Positions 21,636-55,012 are shown, counted from the first letter of the stretch. The stretch: DNA of 64,000 nt from Hormiphora californensis (GCA_020137815.1 CM035352.1:4632998-4696997), one strand, 5' to 3'. The notes: generated from the letters alone by a model not told the origin. Numbers and translations: made by a program.

Positions 21636-24537
21636 GGATGGCTATGTTACCATTGTCTGTGAGGTTCAGGTGCAACTAGCATCTTTTATGGGGTCTAATG
21701 TACACGATACTGTGTATGTTGCTGTAACTTAGTCATTCGTCCAGCAACATCCCTTTAGTTCCGCCGGTCTACCCCCACCATACATTTATCTTGTCTTACT
21801 CTACCCTCTTTCCGTGCGCTCCGCCCTCTTTTACAAATATAAAAGAGGGTTAGAACATAACAAACCACTCTTTCACAGATTCCAATTACAGGTCCTGATG
21901 TAAAACCGAGCTGTATCACTAAAATAATGTACAAGTTAATGCTGACTGGCATCTACATGAATGGTGTTTTTAATGCTACCTTCCTGCTAAGAGGCGCTGG
22001 AAGGACCAGGATTAGAGAGGCTTTCTCGAGCACCACGCAGACCAGCATTACCCCAACTGCCAAGGTGAATTGAGACTTTATAGTTGCTAGAGACAGTTCA
22101 GGAAGGTGTGTTTTAGGGTCATTCGTTCATGATATTGTCGCGGGTAGTGATAAGTGCTTATAGGTTCAATCCCAGAAGAAGAAAGATATGAGTTGATTTT
22201 GTGAATTCCATGAGTGTGTTGTGTGCTTTCAGTTTATCTGGTGACGTTATAGCATTGTATAAAGATTACTGTCAATCAAATCAGTCACATATTATGTTGT
22301 TCTGTCAGCCGTATGGCGTATATGATGTGTTCTAAAGAACTGACCAGAAGACCGATAAGTGTGTTCTCTGACATTAAACACTGTCTGAGCACTGGAACTG
22401 ACAGATATCGTCTGCACATCATTTATATACTGATAATATATTATTCATGATATAAATTCAGACTGGGTGGCAGCTCACTTTGGAGAATGTCCTTGGAAGA
22501 GGGAGGTGAGTTCTGGATAGCGCGCCGCGCACAGTGTCTCACAAGGCGGTCACCGCGCGTTACTACCTGCTGTTGAGGCGTTGTTGTGATCCCCAGCTAG
22601 TCCGAGTAGAACAAGCGAACTGGCGAGGCTTCCACTCAAGATTACTAGATGATACAGCTAGAGAGGGGTGGGGGTGTTATCAGTGTGTATACTGAAGCCA
22701 CACCTGGGGGCCGATAGGCTTGGAAGGAACAATATGTGGTTTAAATATGACTTACATAGAAGGGACGCTCAAACACGAGAACGTGAACAACTGCCAGTCC
22801 GAGGGGTAGAGTGGCGTATTGTAACTCACTGTATTGTCCTTCCCCCATTAATAGTGCTGAAATAGGGTGAGGGTTCAACTTAAAATATAATACTAAACGT
22901 TTAGGGGGGATATATGTGGTGGGTTAGACAAGGAATAAATGATTTAAAATAGGAAACATTCTCCCTCTTGCTCCCATTTCCCTTAAACACCGTACCTGGA
23001 TGGATGACAGCTGACAAGACTATTAAGAAGGATGATAGGAATGGTAGAACGAGAGAGGATATCGAATTTAGGCTCTCCAAACATCCAAGAACCCTAACTC
23101 TCCGCCACCGTGCCAGTGCCACCAGAAAAAGTAGAAATATCAGTAGGTTGCAGACCACTTCTGTAATTATCAAGGCCACCCTGGGATGATAATTATGTAA
23201 TTGGGGTAATTATGTTATTATCATTAGTCTCATGAGAATGGGATATGTGTGTAGAGTTATTCTCCTTCGTCTTTCTCTTTTATCGATCCCATCTCTCTTT
23301 CTACTCTCTCTCTCTCTCTCTGTTCCCTCCCTGTCTCTCTTCAGCACAAACATCTTGATCTAGATTGTCTCATCGTATAATAATTAATAATAAAAAAGAC
23401 ACAGAGAGAAAGAGAGAGAGAAAGAGACTTTCTGTATGTCTCTACTCTCTCTCTTTTCTATCTCTCTTCTTTTCTATATCTCTCTCGCTGTCTTCCCCTT
23501 CTTCTCTCTCCTGTCTAGTTAGTGATGTGTATTCTTTCTTTATTAATTTCTTGTGTTTCTCTTTATACAGCCAAAATACATACATTGGTTTGCTTACAAC
23601 AGACAACTGTTCGTTGACAGACAGATACACAATGGGCGAGTGATACAGAGAGAAAAAGAATGAGATAAAGAGAGAAAAAGAGAGAGAGAGATAGAGACAG
23701 GCTTGCCGAGACGCCAACATCACCCGACTTCCTATGTACACCAACCACAAAATTATTGTCAGAGAAGAGATAGATTGATGTAGAAAGAAAGAGATACACT
23801 ACCACTTCTTCTTATCTCCACTGGACAGAGTCACCCCGTCCCTGTCTAAAGTAGAGGGCAACTCCCACTTGTCTCGACTTGGAGCCCTAACAAGTACAAT
23901 ACATATTCGTCCTTCATAATTTCTATCGAATCCGTCTGTCATTCCACCGTGCATCTCTCTCATTCTTCCCTATCTCTCTCTATCTCTCTCTCGTTCTTCC
24001 CTATCTCTCTCAGTCTATCTCTCTCTCCGTCTCATTCTTCCTCTTTCTATTTCTGCACAAGCTCCTCCCTGCTGTCGCCCACTCAATTCTGACACACGCT
24101 CAACTCCCTAAGGCCCAAGTTCTTTTCTCATGTTAATGTATGGTATGTATGCTTTGAAACCCTGTATATCATCTCTCCCCTTTCCGCTCGCTCCCTCTCT
24201 CTTTCTCTCTCTCTCTCTCTCCCTCTCTCTTTCTCCCCTCTCTTTCTCTCACTCCCCCATGATTCTAAGGTCACGCTGTGGGACACTTACGTTTCTCCTC
24301 CATTAAGAGTCAGAGATACAGCCATGGTGATTAGTCCGACGATTAGCAAAGCTAGCATTGTGAGCACTGTAAAGCCACGGGGAAATATGCAGTTGCACCC
24401 TGACTCTTCCCAACCATGCTTCTGCAAAGAGAGGGGATGGTAATAATTAGTTAACTCAAAAACTACCGAGAGTGTGCTAAGTATGTAAATGGATCAGTAA
24501 ATCTCTTTGACTCTTTAAATCTCTCTCTCTCTCTCAA

Positions 24538-24604
<67 letters not shown>

Positions 24605-26464
24605 ATCCCTCTCGCTCCCTCTCAATCTCATTAGGTTACTAACCAAGTAGTCCTGTTGCACTTTGAGCGATTTGAAGGTCGCAGTCAAAGGGTTTAGGGT
24701 GAGACTATTCCCAGGTCGCTCTGTTTTTGTGTCACTTTGGAACAGTTCCAGAAGGGGCCAGGGTATGGAACTTGAGTCCGATAGAACCTGTCTCTTCCTT
24801 GTAGAGTGGTTCTGGGGAGAATGAAATGTGAAAGTAACACACACAGACAGATAAACCGAGGATTTATAATGACGCACATCTAACATTGTTTTGATATCTA
24901 AAACGTACAAAGAGGAATCAATAATTCAAAACCATCTGAATTAATCCAGGATAATACACAAACAGTAACTGTTGCTATCCATTATATATTCATAATTCAT
25001 TCAGAAATATCATAACAATTACAATATGCATTATGCGTGAGACGTCAAACAATACTTGTTCAAACTGTCTGCATATACTAAATACTATAATAAAATACAC
25101 CCCAGCCAAACTTTGTTACCTATCATAATAATTACCTAATAATCCCGATCCAGTGTACCAAAAACTTTCTTATAATATGAATTTTGAATCCATCTCGTAT
25201 ACGTACGACAATGGCAGTGAAAACTTAACTAGCTTGTTATGTTGTATTCGATAGGGTCCATCTCTCTCTGTGTTACCCTTTTATGTCAAATCAATTGCAT
25301 AACTGTTTAGCAATGCAAATTGCAATGTTCAGAGCAGCTTTGTTTGTAGTCTGTTAGTCTGTGTGTGAGATATACATGTCAACGCCCTCAAACTCAAAAT
25401 TACAAAGCGCAGACTGTGAAACAAAGAGTAAACTATAAATATTGTTTGAACAATACGTAATTCTCATATTCTCATATATAATATTCTTTATTTTCTGTTC
25501 AAATGTTGGTTTTTCATAAAACCCCCAGTTCAAGAGAGGTCAATTAGACCAAAAAAGTCAAAACCTCCCCTGTTTCATTTGTCGCACCCCAAATGGACCA
25601 CATGTGCAACACAACCTAATTTCTCTCCCCCAATATATTACAGCATGACTATGCATTATTTGAAATTGCTCGGGCATGGTCCATGGAATTAATTACCCAT
25701 AAGGTGTACACGTGATATCACAATCTGGTGCTCTATTCACACTATCACAGTACACGTGCTGTATCTTACTATATCCCACCACCCCTCTTTATTTGATTTT
25801 TCACTAGGAGATAGTATACGCCAGGTTTCAAGGGATCCAAAAAGGTACCATGCTGAATTATATGTATGTTATACTGTATGCAGGATCCATACTTCCATGG
25901 AAGATAAACGTAGTCCTGAGAGAGAGAGAGAGAGAGAAAGAGAGATAGAGAGAGAGGGAGAGAGAGAGAGAGAAAGAGAGATAGAGTGAGAGAGAGGGAG
26001 AGAGAGAGAAAATGAGAGATACTTAAGAGAGAACAAAGGATACGAATTGCTGTGAAGGACTGGTTTCCTCCACAGAAGGGCTGGTTTGCTCCACAGAAGG
26101 GCGGGTTCCACGGAAGAAGTAAAGAGAAGAATGAAGACCCACAGTTGACCCCTCTTCTAAACTACACTCAATAAACACACGCACTTCTCCATCTGAATAC
26201 TGAGGTCTGAGCCCGATCACCGAGCAATTACCAGGGGCTAGTCCTGCTAGTCGTTTGTGCGTACCAGCAAACTTATGACGCTAAGTTTTTCCAGGTTTAG
26301 GACAACTGTATCCGTCCAACACTGAATGTGTACAGGCTTTCTAAAATACATATAATAGGGCCATATAACTGTCAGTATAGCTGTCTTAAAATAAACAATA
26401 CTGTACACCATGAGTACCATTACATTGTTACAGAGATAGAGAGAGAGATAGAGATAGAGAGAGA

Positions 26465-26497
<33 letters not shown>

Positions 26498-29400
26498 CAC
26501 AGAGATAATGCATGTATGTGGGTAGCTTGCTCTTGTACTGCTGTTTTGCAACTCGAACTGTATGAACAATGGTCGATGCAACCAGCTGCTCTTAAGACAA
26601 AACAATGTAACCATTGTTCTGCCAAAGTCCAATAATTTCCAAAACACAGTGCTAGGATGAGATTGCTCCATTGACAAGATAAACAACGAAGTAATGGTAC
26701 TCAATCAATTGCTCCATTGAACAAAGACTTGTCATGCATGTTCCAACTGTGTTTATATAATGGGCGACCGTGTTATAATTAATGCGAAACAAAAACTGGG
26801 GCACCTTCTGTCTATAATAGGCTACTATAATAGCTGACCCTTGAGTACCAATTTCCCAGCACCAACCTCTCTCTGTATTTGTCACAATGACCAACTAAAA
26901 GTTTGATCTATTGAACCGTCACAGAGCGCGGTGTGAGCCACACAACAATACGGGTGTACAATGAACTCAAGTGGTTACTTACATTATTACTGGTGATACA
27001 CCGAGTGAAGCTAATTTTATCATGTACATACCTGGTGATGATTTCCGTTCCCATTTGCAGCAACAGGACTCGCACTTGACATGCACTTGTATCTCTTTCC
27101 CTCATTCGCAGCCTGCCAGGGGGATATAAATAATAAAAGAGATAATAAAAGAGATTTAACACGCAGAGCGTGCGGGTGATCTTGGCAGGAAACATGAAAA
27201 TAAAAACTTCCTTTTTAGAAAAAAAGGGGGAAGGAGCGAAACCGAGAAGGGGTTTGAACATCTAAGTAACGAGTCGTTGATTTGTTTTTTGGGATATAAA
27301 GAGATTTAAATGTATGTATTATATTTCGGTATTCCTGTCATTGTGACGCACGTCATAACAGATCTATCACTGCTGCACCCATATAACGATGAGTGACAGC
27401 TGTGGTACAAATTGGTGTAAAATCTACATAGCTCTCTCTCTCTCTCTTTCTACCCAGTCCCCAATTTACAGGTGCATGCCCGTGCAGCACTAACCTGTGA
27501 AATATAGGGCAGTAGGATGGGAAGGACTCGATATCCCTTGTCCAATTCCTCAGAAGATATGATCTGATCAAGGGACACAGTTCCGTCGAAATCATTACTG
27601 TCCAGAACACTCCGTCTTTTACTTTCTATCGTCCGATAAATTACCGTCTCAGAAATCTGAATAGAGTTTGTAGATGGAAAATGTGATTGCACCACTAACA
27701 GGGTACCCGGTACTTTCAAAATTAATAATGTACTGTCACAAGGTTATGCATACAGTAAGTGTGGTATTAATTGGGAATATTGTGACATGTATTATTATTG
27801 GGAGAATGGGTGGATGGAGATATCGGAGAAAGGAAACCACCGGGGGAGAAAAAGTAGAAATAAAGAAAAAAGGAAAAGGGGGTCGAGATAGCTGATATAG
27901 CGTATATCTCATATAATATGAAGAATAGATCATAATCGCATCTTCCTATATAATAATTCCTATTCTCTCTCTCTACCTCCTCACAGGAAAATACAATATT
28001 TTATGTTTTCCTGCTATCACGCAGGGCGCAGTGAGAGAGGATCTAGCAAGGCAAGGGGTTGGAGGAGGAGGGCAATGGGGGCGGCAGGTCGTGTCGACTA
28101 TAACGTACCATATTTGAACTTAGTCCCACCAACAATACCACACAGTACAATCCCCGTATGGATACCAACTCGAATGTTGATGGACTTGTTTCTTTCCTCA
28201 CAAAACTCTCGTGTCTGCAGGGAGGAAACAATTGAGTAGGCTGTAGGGAGGGAATGTGAGTAAGGGGCGAATGTTAGTAGGGAGGGAACATGTGAGTAGG
28301 GAGGGGGAATGTGAGTTAGCCATCCAAATGTGACAAAATATGAGCCATTTGTGGCGAAACTATTATTTATTATCTTCTCCCATAATCCACTGTAAAACAG
28401 TTACTAAACTAATATAAACAAGTGCAGCCAATGTTGGTTTGATAGGTACTAGGAACACAGCAGGAACCGACCGAATCAGGAAATACTGGACCCTGATTGG
28501 CTAATAATCAGTCATGTGACCTAAATAACGAGTTCTGATTGGTTGTTTACTTGTTTCGGTCGGCTCCTGGAACACAGTTATTGTACACGTGTGCATTATA
28601 ATAGTTGTGTAGTAGGGAATGTGGGGCCCACATTGTACACAATTAATCGATTGCAGCTGCAGTGGCTTCAAATCTCTTCCGTGTACACAATACACACCTG
28701 AATCTCAGCTACTGCAACATATATTGTGCATCATATCATCGACAACGTACCAAATCGCCCTACGTCAATGTCTATTTTTGATAGGTTTCTCGTCTTGATG
28801 TGACGTTAGCTGTCTAGTTCGGTACACTTTGGGATGTGATAAGGAAGTAATAGGATTGCATAGGTTTCAAGGAGCCACACTTTCTCCTCCTCTTGAGAGG
28901 AAGAAAGAGAGAGGGGAGAGAGCTCTCATCCTCTCTCTTTCTTCCTCCCTCTCTTTCTTCCTCTCTTTCAACACGTATAATCTACGTAGTACACTACAAT
29001 AATATGTCTTATTTTAGCTCTACAATATACACACCTAAACAACAAGAAACTCCACACAAAGCCCCCCCCCGGAACAGCAACAAATAGAACACCACTGACC
29101 GGCCCACAAAGCCCCCCCCCCCCCCCCCCCGGAACAGCAACAAATAGAACACCGCTGACCGGCCCACAAAGCCCCCCCCCCCCCCCCGGAACAGCAACAA
29201 ATAGAACACCACTGACCGGCCCACAAAGCCCCCCTCCCGGAACAGCAACAAATAGAACACCGCTGACCGGCCCACAAAGCCCCCCCCCCCCCCGGAACAG
29301 CAACAAATAGAACACCACTGACCGGCCCACAAAGCCCCCCCCCCCCCCCCCGGAACAGCAACAAATAGAACACCGCTGACCGGCCCACAAAGCCCCCCCC

Positions 29401-30475
29401 CCCCCCCCGGAACAGCAACAAATAGAACACCACTGACCGGCCCACAAAGCCCCCCTCCCGAACAGCAACAAATAGAACACCACTGACCGGCCCACAAAGC
29501 CCCCCCCCTCCCGGAACAGCAAACAAATAGAACACCACTGACCGGCCCACACCCCCCCCCCTCCCGGAACAGCAACAAATAGAACACCGCTGACCGGCCC
29601 ACAAAGCCCCCCCCCCCCCGGAACAGCAACAAATAGAACACCACTGACCGGCCCACAAAGCCCCCCCCCTCCCCCCCCCCGGAACAGCAACAAATAGAAC
29701 ACCACTGACCGGCCCACAAAGCCCCCCCCCCCCCCCGGAACAGCAACAAATAGAACACCTGCACTGACCGGCCCCCTCCCGGAACAGCAACAAATAGCAC
29801 ACCACTGACCGGCCCACACCCCCGGTTGGATCGCTATATTTTACGTGATAGGATTGCTGATAACCATTAAGCTATGAAACCACTTTACTTTCCTCTCCTA
29901 AATACTTTACCATAGTCAACTATTATTATGTAAAGGTATGCGGAATTCTCTCCATGGAAATGGCACGCTTGTAATGTTATAGACAAGGAATGCTAAACGG
30001 GCCGTGTCTACTGACATTATATCATTGTTAGATCGTGCTTGTTCTGCATATTGATAGATTCGCATTCGGAAGCAGTTGTTCCATTTATGCATAGCGAGGT
30101 AGAATGCGAGAGAGACGTCCATGATCACTATATTCATGTTTCGCGCTACCCCTCACACCTCCCCCAATTATGCTTATCGGCACACTTCTTAACTAAGCTA
30201 GTAGCTAACCCTTGGCCACTTACAGAAAATATCCCTAACAGTGCAGCTACCAAATAATTACTGCATATAAGACTAACCCCATACTTACTGCAAACACGTC
30301 CCCTAACAGTACACTGTACAGTACACCTAACTACAGACAAGACCCGGAGCCCGGTGCCCATATATTTTACAGATAAGATCCCCAACCCGGGGTGGTCCCA
30401 TACTTACAGCTTTGATCAGTCCAACACCAGTGTACATACAATTATCAGCATGCCTCTCATCAGGCTCTGGGCATC
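16957..30475 (-). CDS. Transmembrane adenylyl cyclase, ADCY9-like, 5' incomplete
   Basis: Class III cyclase making cAMP at the plasma membrane. Minus-strand exons, 5' to 3': 30475-30408, 28214-28109, 27656-27495, 27112-27032, 24811-24644, 24421-24291, 23180-22996, 19651-19585, 19243-19091, 18965-18788, 18592-18502, 18141-17986, 17226-16957 (stop). C1 pieces GCPEPDERHADNC and INIRVGIHTGIVLCGIVG resemble ADCY9. NPLTATFKSLKVQQDY follows C1. Four hydrophobic helices are visible where six are usual. C2 has IIPKHVSEHFLRD, QKIKTVGPCYMAASGL, YDIWGDTVNLSSRM (catalytic Asn/Arg spacing kept) and KGKGEMITHF. Missing: the first membrane domain, the metal-binding first half of C1 and the exon equivalent to FDVWSNDV between 28109 and 27656. 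Exon 18965-18788 needs removal of one base (see findings). Confidence 0.85.
17986..18234 (-). repeat. Acceptor-derived repeat beside an adenylyl cyclase exon
   Basis: The exon 18141-17986 is preceded on the minus strand by three copies of GGTAACCATCTGTATGTTTC, the first of which forms the real acceptor GTTTCAG|GGTAACC. GGTTACCATGGTTACC palindromes are interspersed (18141-18230). Confidence 0.75.
18318..18500 (-). repeat. Minisatellite at an adenylyl cyclase splice donor
   Basis: On the minus strand the donor CAG|GTAAGC is followed at once by repeating AACACCCTAGCATCACCCTAGC units (plus strand GCTAGGGTGATGCTAGGGTG), nearly filling that end of the intron. Confidence 0.85.
18661..18752. repeat. 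(GA)n microsatellite
   Basis: GA/GATA run within the cyclase intron 18593-18787. Ser-Leu open frames on the minus strand come from it. Confidence 0.95.
19337..19468. repeat. 61-bp-arm hairpin in a 341-nt cyclase intron
   Basis: Arms 19337-19397 and 19408-19468 are almost perfect inverted repeats (AACAGGAAAACAAGAAG / CTTCTTGTTTTCCTGTT at the loop). Takes up over a third of intron 19244-19584. Confidence 0.85.
19981..22073 (+). CDS. Seven-transmembrane GPCR, nested antisense in adenylyl cyclase intron
   Basis: Class A (rhodopsin-like) orphan receptor. Exons 19981-20078, 20291-20429, 20583-20817, 20995-21136, 21380-21549, 21892-22073 (TGA) sum to 966 nt, exactly 322 codons with the stop, all phases matching. 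The start is the ATG opening TM1 (AMAVLTWVGAALGMINIILN). TM3 ends LSVGRMVAIAFPFHF, where GRM stands for DRY and the Arg is kept. The second extracellular loop has SGWCAAVVNNTDHNIT with a Cys and N-glycosylation sites. TM6 has FCFGPWTLLELL instead of CWxP. TM7 is YKLMLTGIYMNGVFNATFLL with a weak NPxxY equivalent. The C-tail is short and Ser/Thr-rich. The gene fits wholly in the cyclase intron 19652-22995 on the other strand. Ligand not predictable. Confidence 0.85.
20109..20178. repeat. TGTCTGGC short hairpin repeat, copy 5 (partial)
   Basis: CCGTTTTGATTCTCAAATCT ... GGTCGGCTCTGCCAGACA inside GPCR intron 1. The left terminus is lost and a C homopolymer precedes it. Confidence 0.55.
21253..21420 (+). 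repeat. Tandem duplication of an acceptor and exon start in the GPCR
   Basis: GCAGAATTGACCCTGAAAAA..., with about 40 bp matching, at 21262-21304 is a diverged copy of the real exon start at 21380 (GCAGGATTGACCCTGAGAAG). The preceding CCATGGTTACCAACCCATTC intron stretch is duplicated too. The first copy runs into intron-like sequence and is presumably not used. Confidence 0.85.
21551..21633. repeat. (GA)n microsatellite starting at a GPCR splice donor
   Basis: The donor ATAG|GTGAGAGAGAG runs directly into an 80-bp GA array. Confidence 0.9.
21790..21862. repeat. CTTG...GAACATAAC element copy
   Basis: CTTGTCTTACTCTACCCTCT at the left and AGAGGGTTAGAACATAAC at the right, an inverted pair in the last GPCR intron. 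Confidence 0.5.
24515..24600. repeat. (CT)n microsatellite
   Basis: CT run in the cyclase intron 24422-24643. Confidence 0.95.
25917..26010. repeat. (GA)n microsatellite
   Basis: Interrupted GA array in the cyclase intron 24812-27031. The rest of that 2.2-kb intron shows no exon I can support, apart from a second GA/GATA run at 26430-26498. Confidence 0.9.
28215..28320 (-). repeat. Repeat next to a cyclase acceptor
   Basis: About four imperfect plus-strand copies of GTAGGGAGGGAATGTGAGTA directly upstream (minus-strand sense) of exon 28214. Read on the minus strand they are CCCTCCCTAC pyrimidine tracts. Confidence 0.65.
28461..28569. mobile_element. CAGGAACCGACCG MITE, copy 2, with 8-bp duplication
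   Basis: 109 bp, CAGGAACCGACCGAATCAGG ... TCGGTCGGCTCCTG, flanked exactly by GAACACAG (28453-28460, 28570-28577). The duplication length fits the hAT superfamily. Interior CCTGATTGGC, CATGTGAC and CTGATTGGTTG. Confidence 0.85.
29049..29822. repeat. About 58-bp minisatellite with variable C runs
   Basis: About 14 copies of GGAACAGCAACAAATAGAAC followed by ACCACTGACCGGCCCACAAA and GC(C)7-22. The copy-to-copy difference is mainly C-run length. Lies in cyclase intron 28215-30407. The long Gly-rich minus-strand frames are artefacts. Confidence 0.95.
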
Positions 30476-30694
30476 CTGAAACAAAAAACGGGGTAATTGA
30501 GAGAAATGTGTTGTGGTTTACACTGTGGGAGAAATAAATGCACGTGTGTAAGAGGGAGTAATTAGCGTCTCTTAATTGGACGGCCAATTAATATATCTCA
30601 CACAAGTCTCTGTGGCATAAACGGCGTTGGCTAATTATTATACACACACGTTTATTCTGGATATATAGTTAGCTTTACCACTGCATGGAGACAG

Positions 30695-30695
<1 letters not shown>

Positions 30696-30782
<87 letters not shown>
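30696..30782. repeat. (GA)n microsatellite
   Basis: Nearly pure 87-bp GA run. Confidence 0.95.
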
Positions 30783-30785
<3 letters not shown>

Positions 30786-31929
30786 CTGGAGAGTATAGAA
30801 CGAGAGAGAGATATTATTAGAACATGCACACATAATGTGCATGATATTGTCGGTGTGTTCGAACAATAGGATAAAGCGGTCGCCTGAAAGAATGATTAAA
30901 AACACCTTCCGACCATAGCTGCATTTTCAGCATGAAAATATAAATGCTCTGAATAAATAAACACTACCTAGATAAAGTCTGCAGAAAATGCAATCAGTGA
31001 TGTATGTCCATATAATATATATCTACCTACACATACAGCATGAATTGCATAATAAACAGTTGTGCAGGATTAATTGCATTTGCACCACACCGAGTGAACT
31101 GATGGTAAAGTCGGGGGGGGGGGGCACGAGTTTTGGGTGACAAAAAAATATGATTTTACCCCATACCATAAATATCAGAGTGAATTGATGGTGCCCCAAA
31201 TTCCAGAAATTCTAAATAGTCTTTTAAATGACTGGTGGTACCCACTAGCCATGTTGGACTAGGATGGTAGTACCGATCCAGATGTACAGATATTATGTAC
31301 AGATATTATGTACAGATATTAGTCGGTATTCAGTGCCGTATAACACACATTTATCAGTTCCAGTTACAGCCAGTGTTGTGCAGTGATTATCCGCCCGTAC
31401 TTATTGACGCAGTTTTCCTTTACCTGTACCGGATCATCCGCCCCGTACTTATTCACACAGCTTTCTTTTACCGGACCTGTCAATCATCGCTTCTGAACCT
31501 TTTCGGATTGACGGAAGTGCCTACCATGGGGCTTACCTGTTCAGACTTAGCCCAGTTGGACAGTACCGCCGGCTAGAGGTTGTCCACTGGCCGAGGAGCT
31601 CTTAGTGAAATTCTCATCAGAGTGACCACATTGCCACCGAAAGTAATGATGAACGACCTTTTACAGCACCAGGGTTCAAGCCCCTGCTTATTATTCTGAT
31701 CCACGAAATGGGAGTAGTGAATTGGCGAACTTAAAGCCCATCACGGGAGGGTTCGTTGAAGATGGCCCACTAGTGAGGAAGACCCCGAAAAATTATGGAA
31801 AACAGCAAAAAAAGGAGGTTACTCGTTGGACCGCGTAATAATATTTGGGTTGGTACCTGAACGTACGAACGCTGAGGAGATCGAAGGTGGAACTGGCGAA
31901 CAGATTATGTAACAGAAGATTATGATAGG

Positions 31930-32013
31930 TCCCTGACTTCGGCCTAGATAACCAGTCACGTGACCTAAATAACGAGTTCTGATTGGTTGTTTACTTGTTT
32001 CGGTCGGTTCCTG
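31930..32013. mobile_element. CAGGAACCGACCG MITE, copy 3 (left end degraded)
   Basis: Shares AACCAGTCACGTGACCTAAA, TAACGAGTTCTGATTGGTTG and the right end TCGGTCGGTTCCTG with the two full copies. About 165 bp before the first visible flightless-I exon. Confidence 0.75.
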
Positions 32014-32178
32014 GTAGGTAGCTTGGTATTTAAACCCAACCACAGATATATCGCAAGTGAAGGGCCCTCCAAATATCGAGGGAGTTCGTACGGAGGGTTC
32101 CAGGCTATGCTATGCTTAGTACCCAAATAAACCACTCCTGTTACGCATTGTTAACTAATTATGTTTTTCTCTTCGCAG

Positions 32179-53775
<21,597 letters not shown>

Positions 53776-55012
53776 AGAGACCGGGATGAATTCACGTATA
53801 CAGGAACGACAAACGTTCTCTGAGCAAAAGAGAAATATTAAATAACATTGTAAAAAGGGATTGATACTGTTCGTTAAGTTTTAAATTCTAATTGAAAATA
53901 CACACTGCAAGTGCACAGTCTATCCTACCAATGTCATTGTAAATTATATCTGACTTCTTTTAATTGTTTATGTTAAATTAGAATTTGTATTGACCTAAAA
54001 AAATAAAATAGGCCGGATTTTTTTGTCAGGTTTGGTGTAATACGCGAGTTATTTATCACAATAGCGCGTAAATGGTTTGCGCGCTACGAAACGCGCATCG
54101 AATTCGGATGGAATTTTGAATTTAAAAAAATTCGAAAATTACAATCTCATCGCGTTTTTTTCAAAGTTAAAACTTTTTTGGTTTTTTGTTCGGCTATCAT
54201 CTCCAATAACACTCTTATTACTTATAACAGCTAGCCGTTTGACTTAATTCTTGCGCCATTCGATAGATCTCATCGTTGTCTACCTTTCTATTTCTATGTG
54301 AAGTCAGTTGGATTTGATCAGCCAGAGTAATTGGCAATTGCCAATCGAAGATTTCGCATGTTGCGGAGTGATTCGAGCTTCATTTTAATTTTCAGCTTTT
54401 GAGCTGCGCCTCATTTAAATTATGTCAATTGCACGACTTGCCCCCCAGGCCTGCAGGATATGGACAATGAAAAGCGGACAATAAATGTATATTTGTATTT
54501 GTATTTGTATCAGAGTTTAATATTTTGTAACAGAGTTCCAAGAGTAAAATAAGCTTGTCACGACTCCCTTGTCTGTCTTAACTTATAGGTCACTTGGCCG
54601 CTCCAATCTCTACTCATTGTCTACTATCCAATATATGCGAAAATGCCTTTTCTCGACTCCATATCCCAAATTGTGCTCATCATCAGGGGCGGTGCGCGGC
54701 GTTCATTCACGAAAAAAATTTTGGGTCCAGCGCTGCATAAAATGTAACACGCGAGGTGGGTCTGGACCCTATTGGTCAATAGCGCTGCCACATAAGCTTT
54801 TTCTTGCGCGCATTCGTTTTTTCAATTGAAAATCGGCTCATTTTTTCACTTTTTTCCCCCGATTTTTTCACTTTTTAGCAAGTTTTCCCATTTTCTTCTC
54901 CTCTCTCGTCCAAAAAGTGGGTCCTGGACCCACTGGACCCAGCCTTGCTTCGCCCCTGCTCATCATCAATAGTTTACATTTACCAATTTCTCCCATGTAG
55001 CCGTGTCACACA
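53776..55012. other. Gap between flightless-I and CCT1
   Basis: flightless-I 3' flank with AATAAA-like signals near 53838 and 54001; an AT-rich stretch; a short TGTATTTGTATTTGTATTTG run near 54487; then the hAT-type MITE close to the CCT1 start. Confidence 0.6.
54684..54958. mobile_element. 275-bp hAT-type MITE upstream of CCT1
   Basis: Ends CAGGGGCGGTGCGC and GCTTCGCCCCTG, exact 8-bp duplication CTCATCAT (54676-54683, 54959-54966). The right end is 55 bp from the CCT1 ATG. Confidence 0.9.

Larger units (their letters stand above)
30476..32178. other. Gap between divergent adenylyl cyclase and flightless-I
   Basis: Should contain the missing 5' exons of both genes, but I recognise none. It holds a GA array (30696-30782), a G run near 31113, three tandem copies of TATGTACAGATATTA (31285-31320) and a partial CAGGAACCGACCG MITE. 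Confidence 0.6.

Noticed and set aside
28968-29819. Three overlapping Gly-rich minus-strand frames of about 260-283 codons
   Set aside because: Artefact of the C-run minisatellite inside a cyclase intron.
29049-29822. CRISPR-like spacing of constant 'repeats' and variable 'spacers'
   Set aside because: The variable part is only a C homopolymer; the host is a eukaryote and there are no cas genes.
30790-30880. Possible cyclase C1 exon reading GDRFILLFEHTDN on the minus strand
   Set aside because: GD and the hydrophobic run recall cyclase GDCYYCV, but no donor joins it in phase to exon 30475 without a stop.
31670-31700. tRNA B-box-like GGGTTCAAGCCCC
   Set aside because: No matching A box, acceptor stem or anticodon arm could be folded around it.
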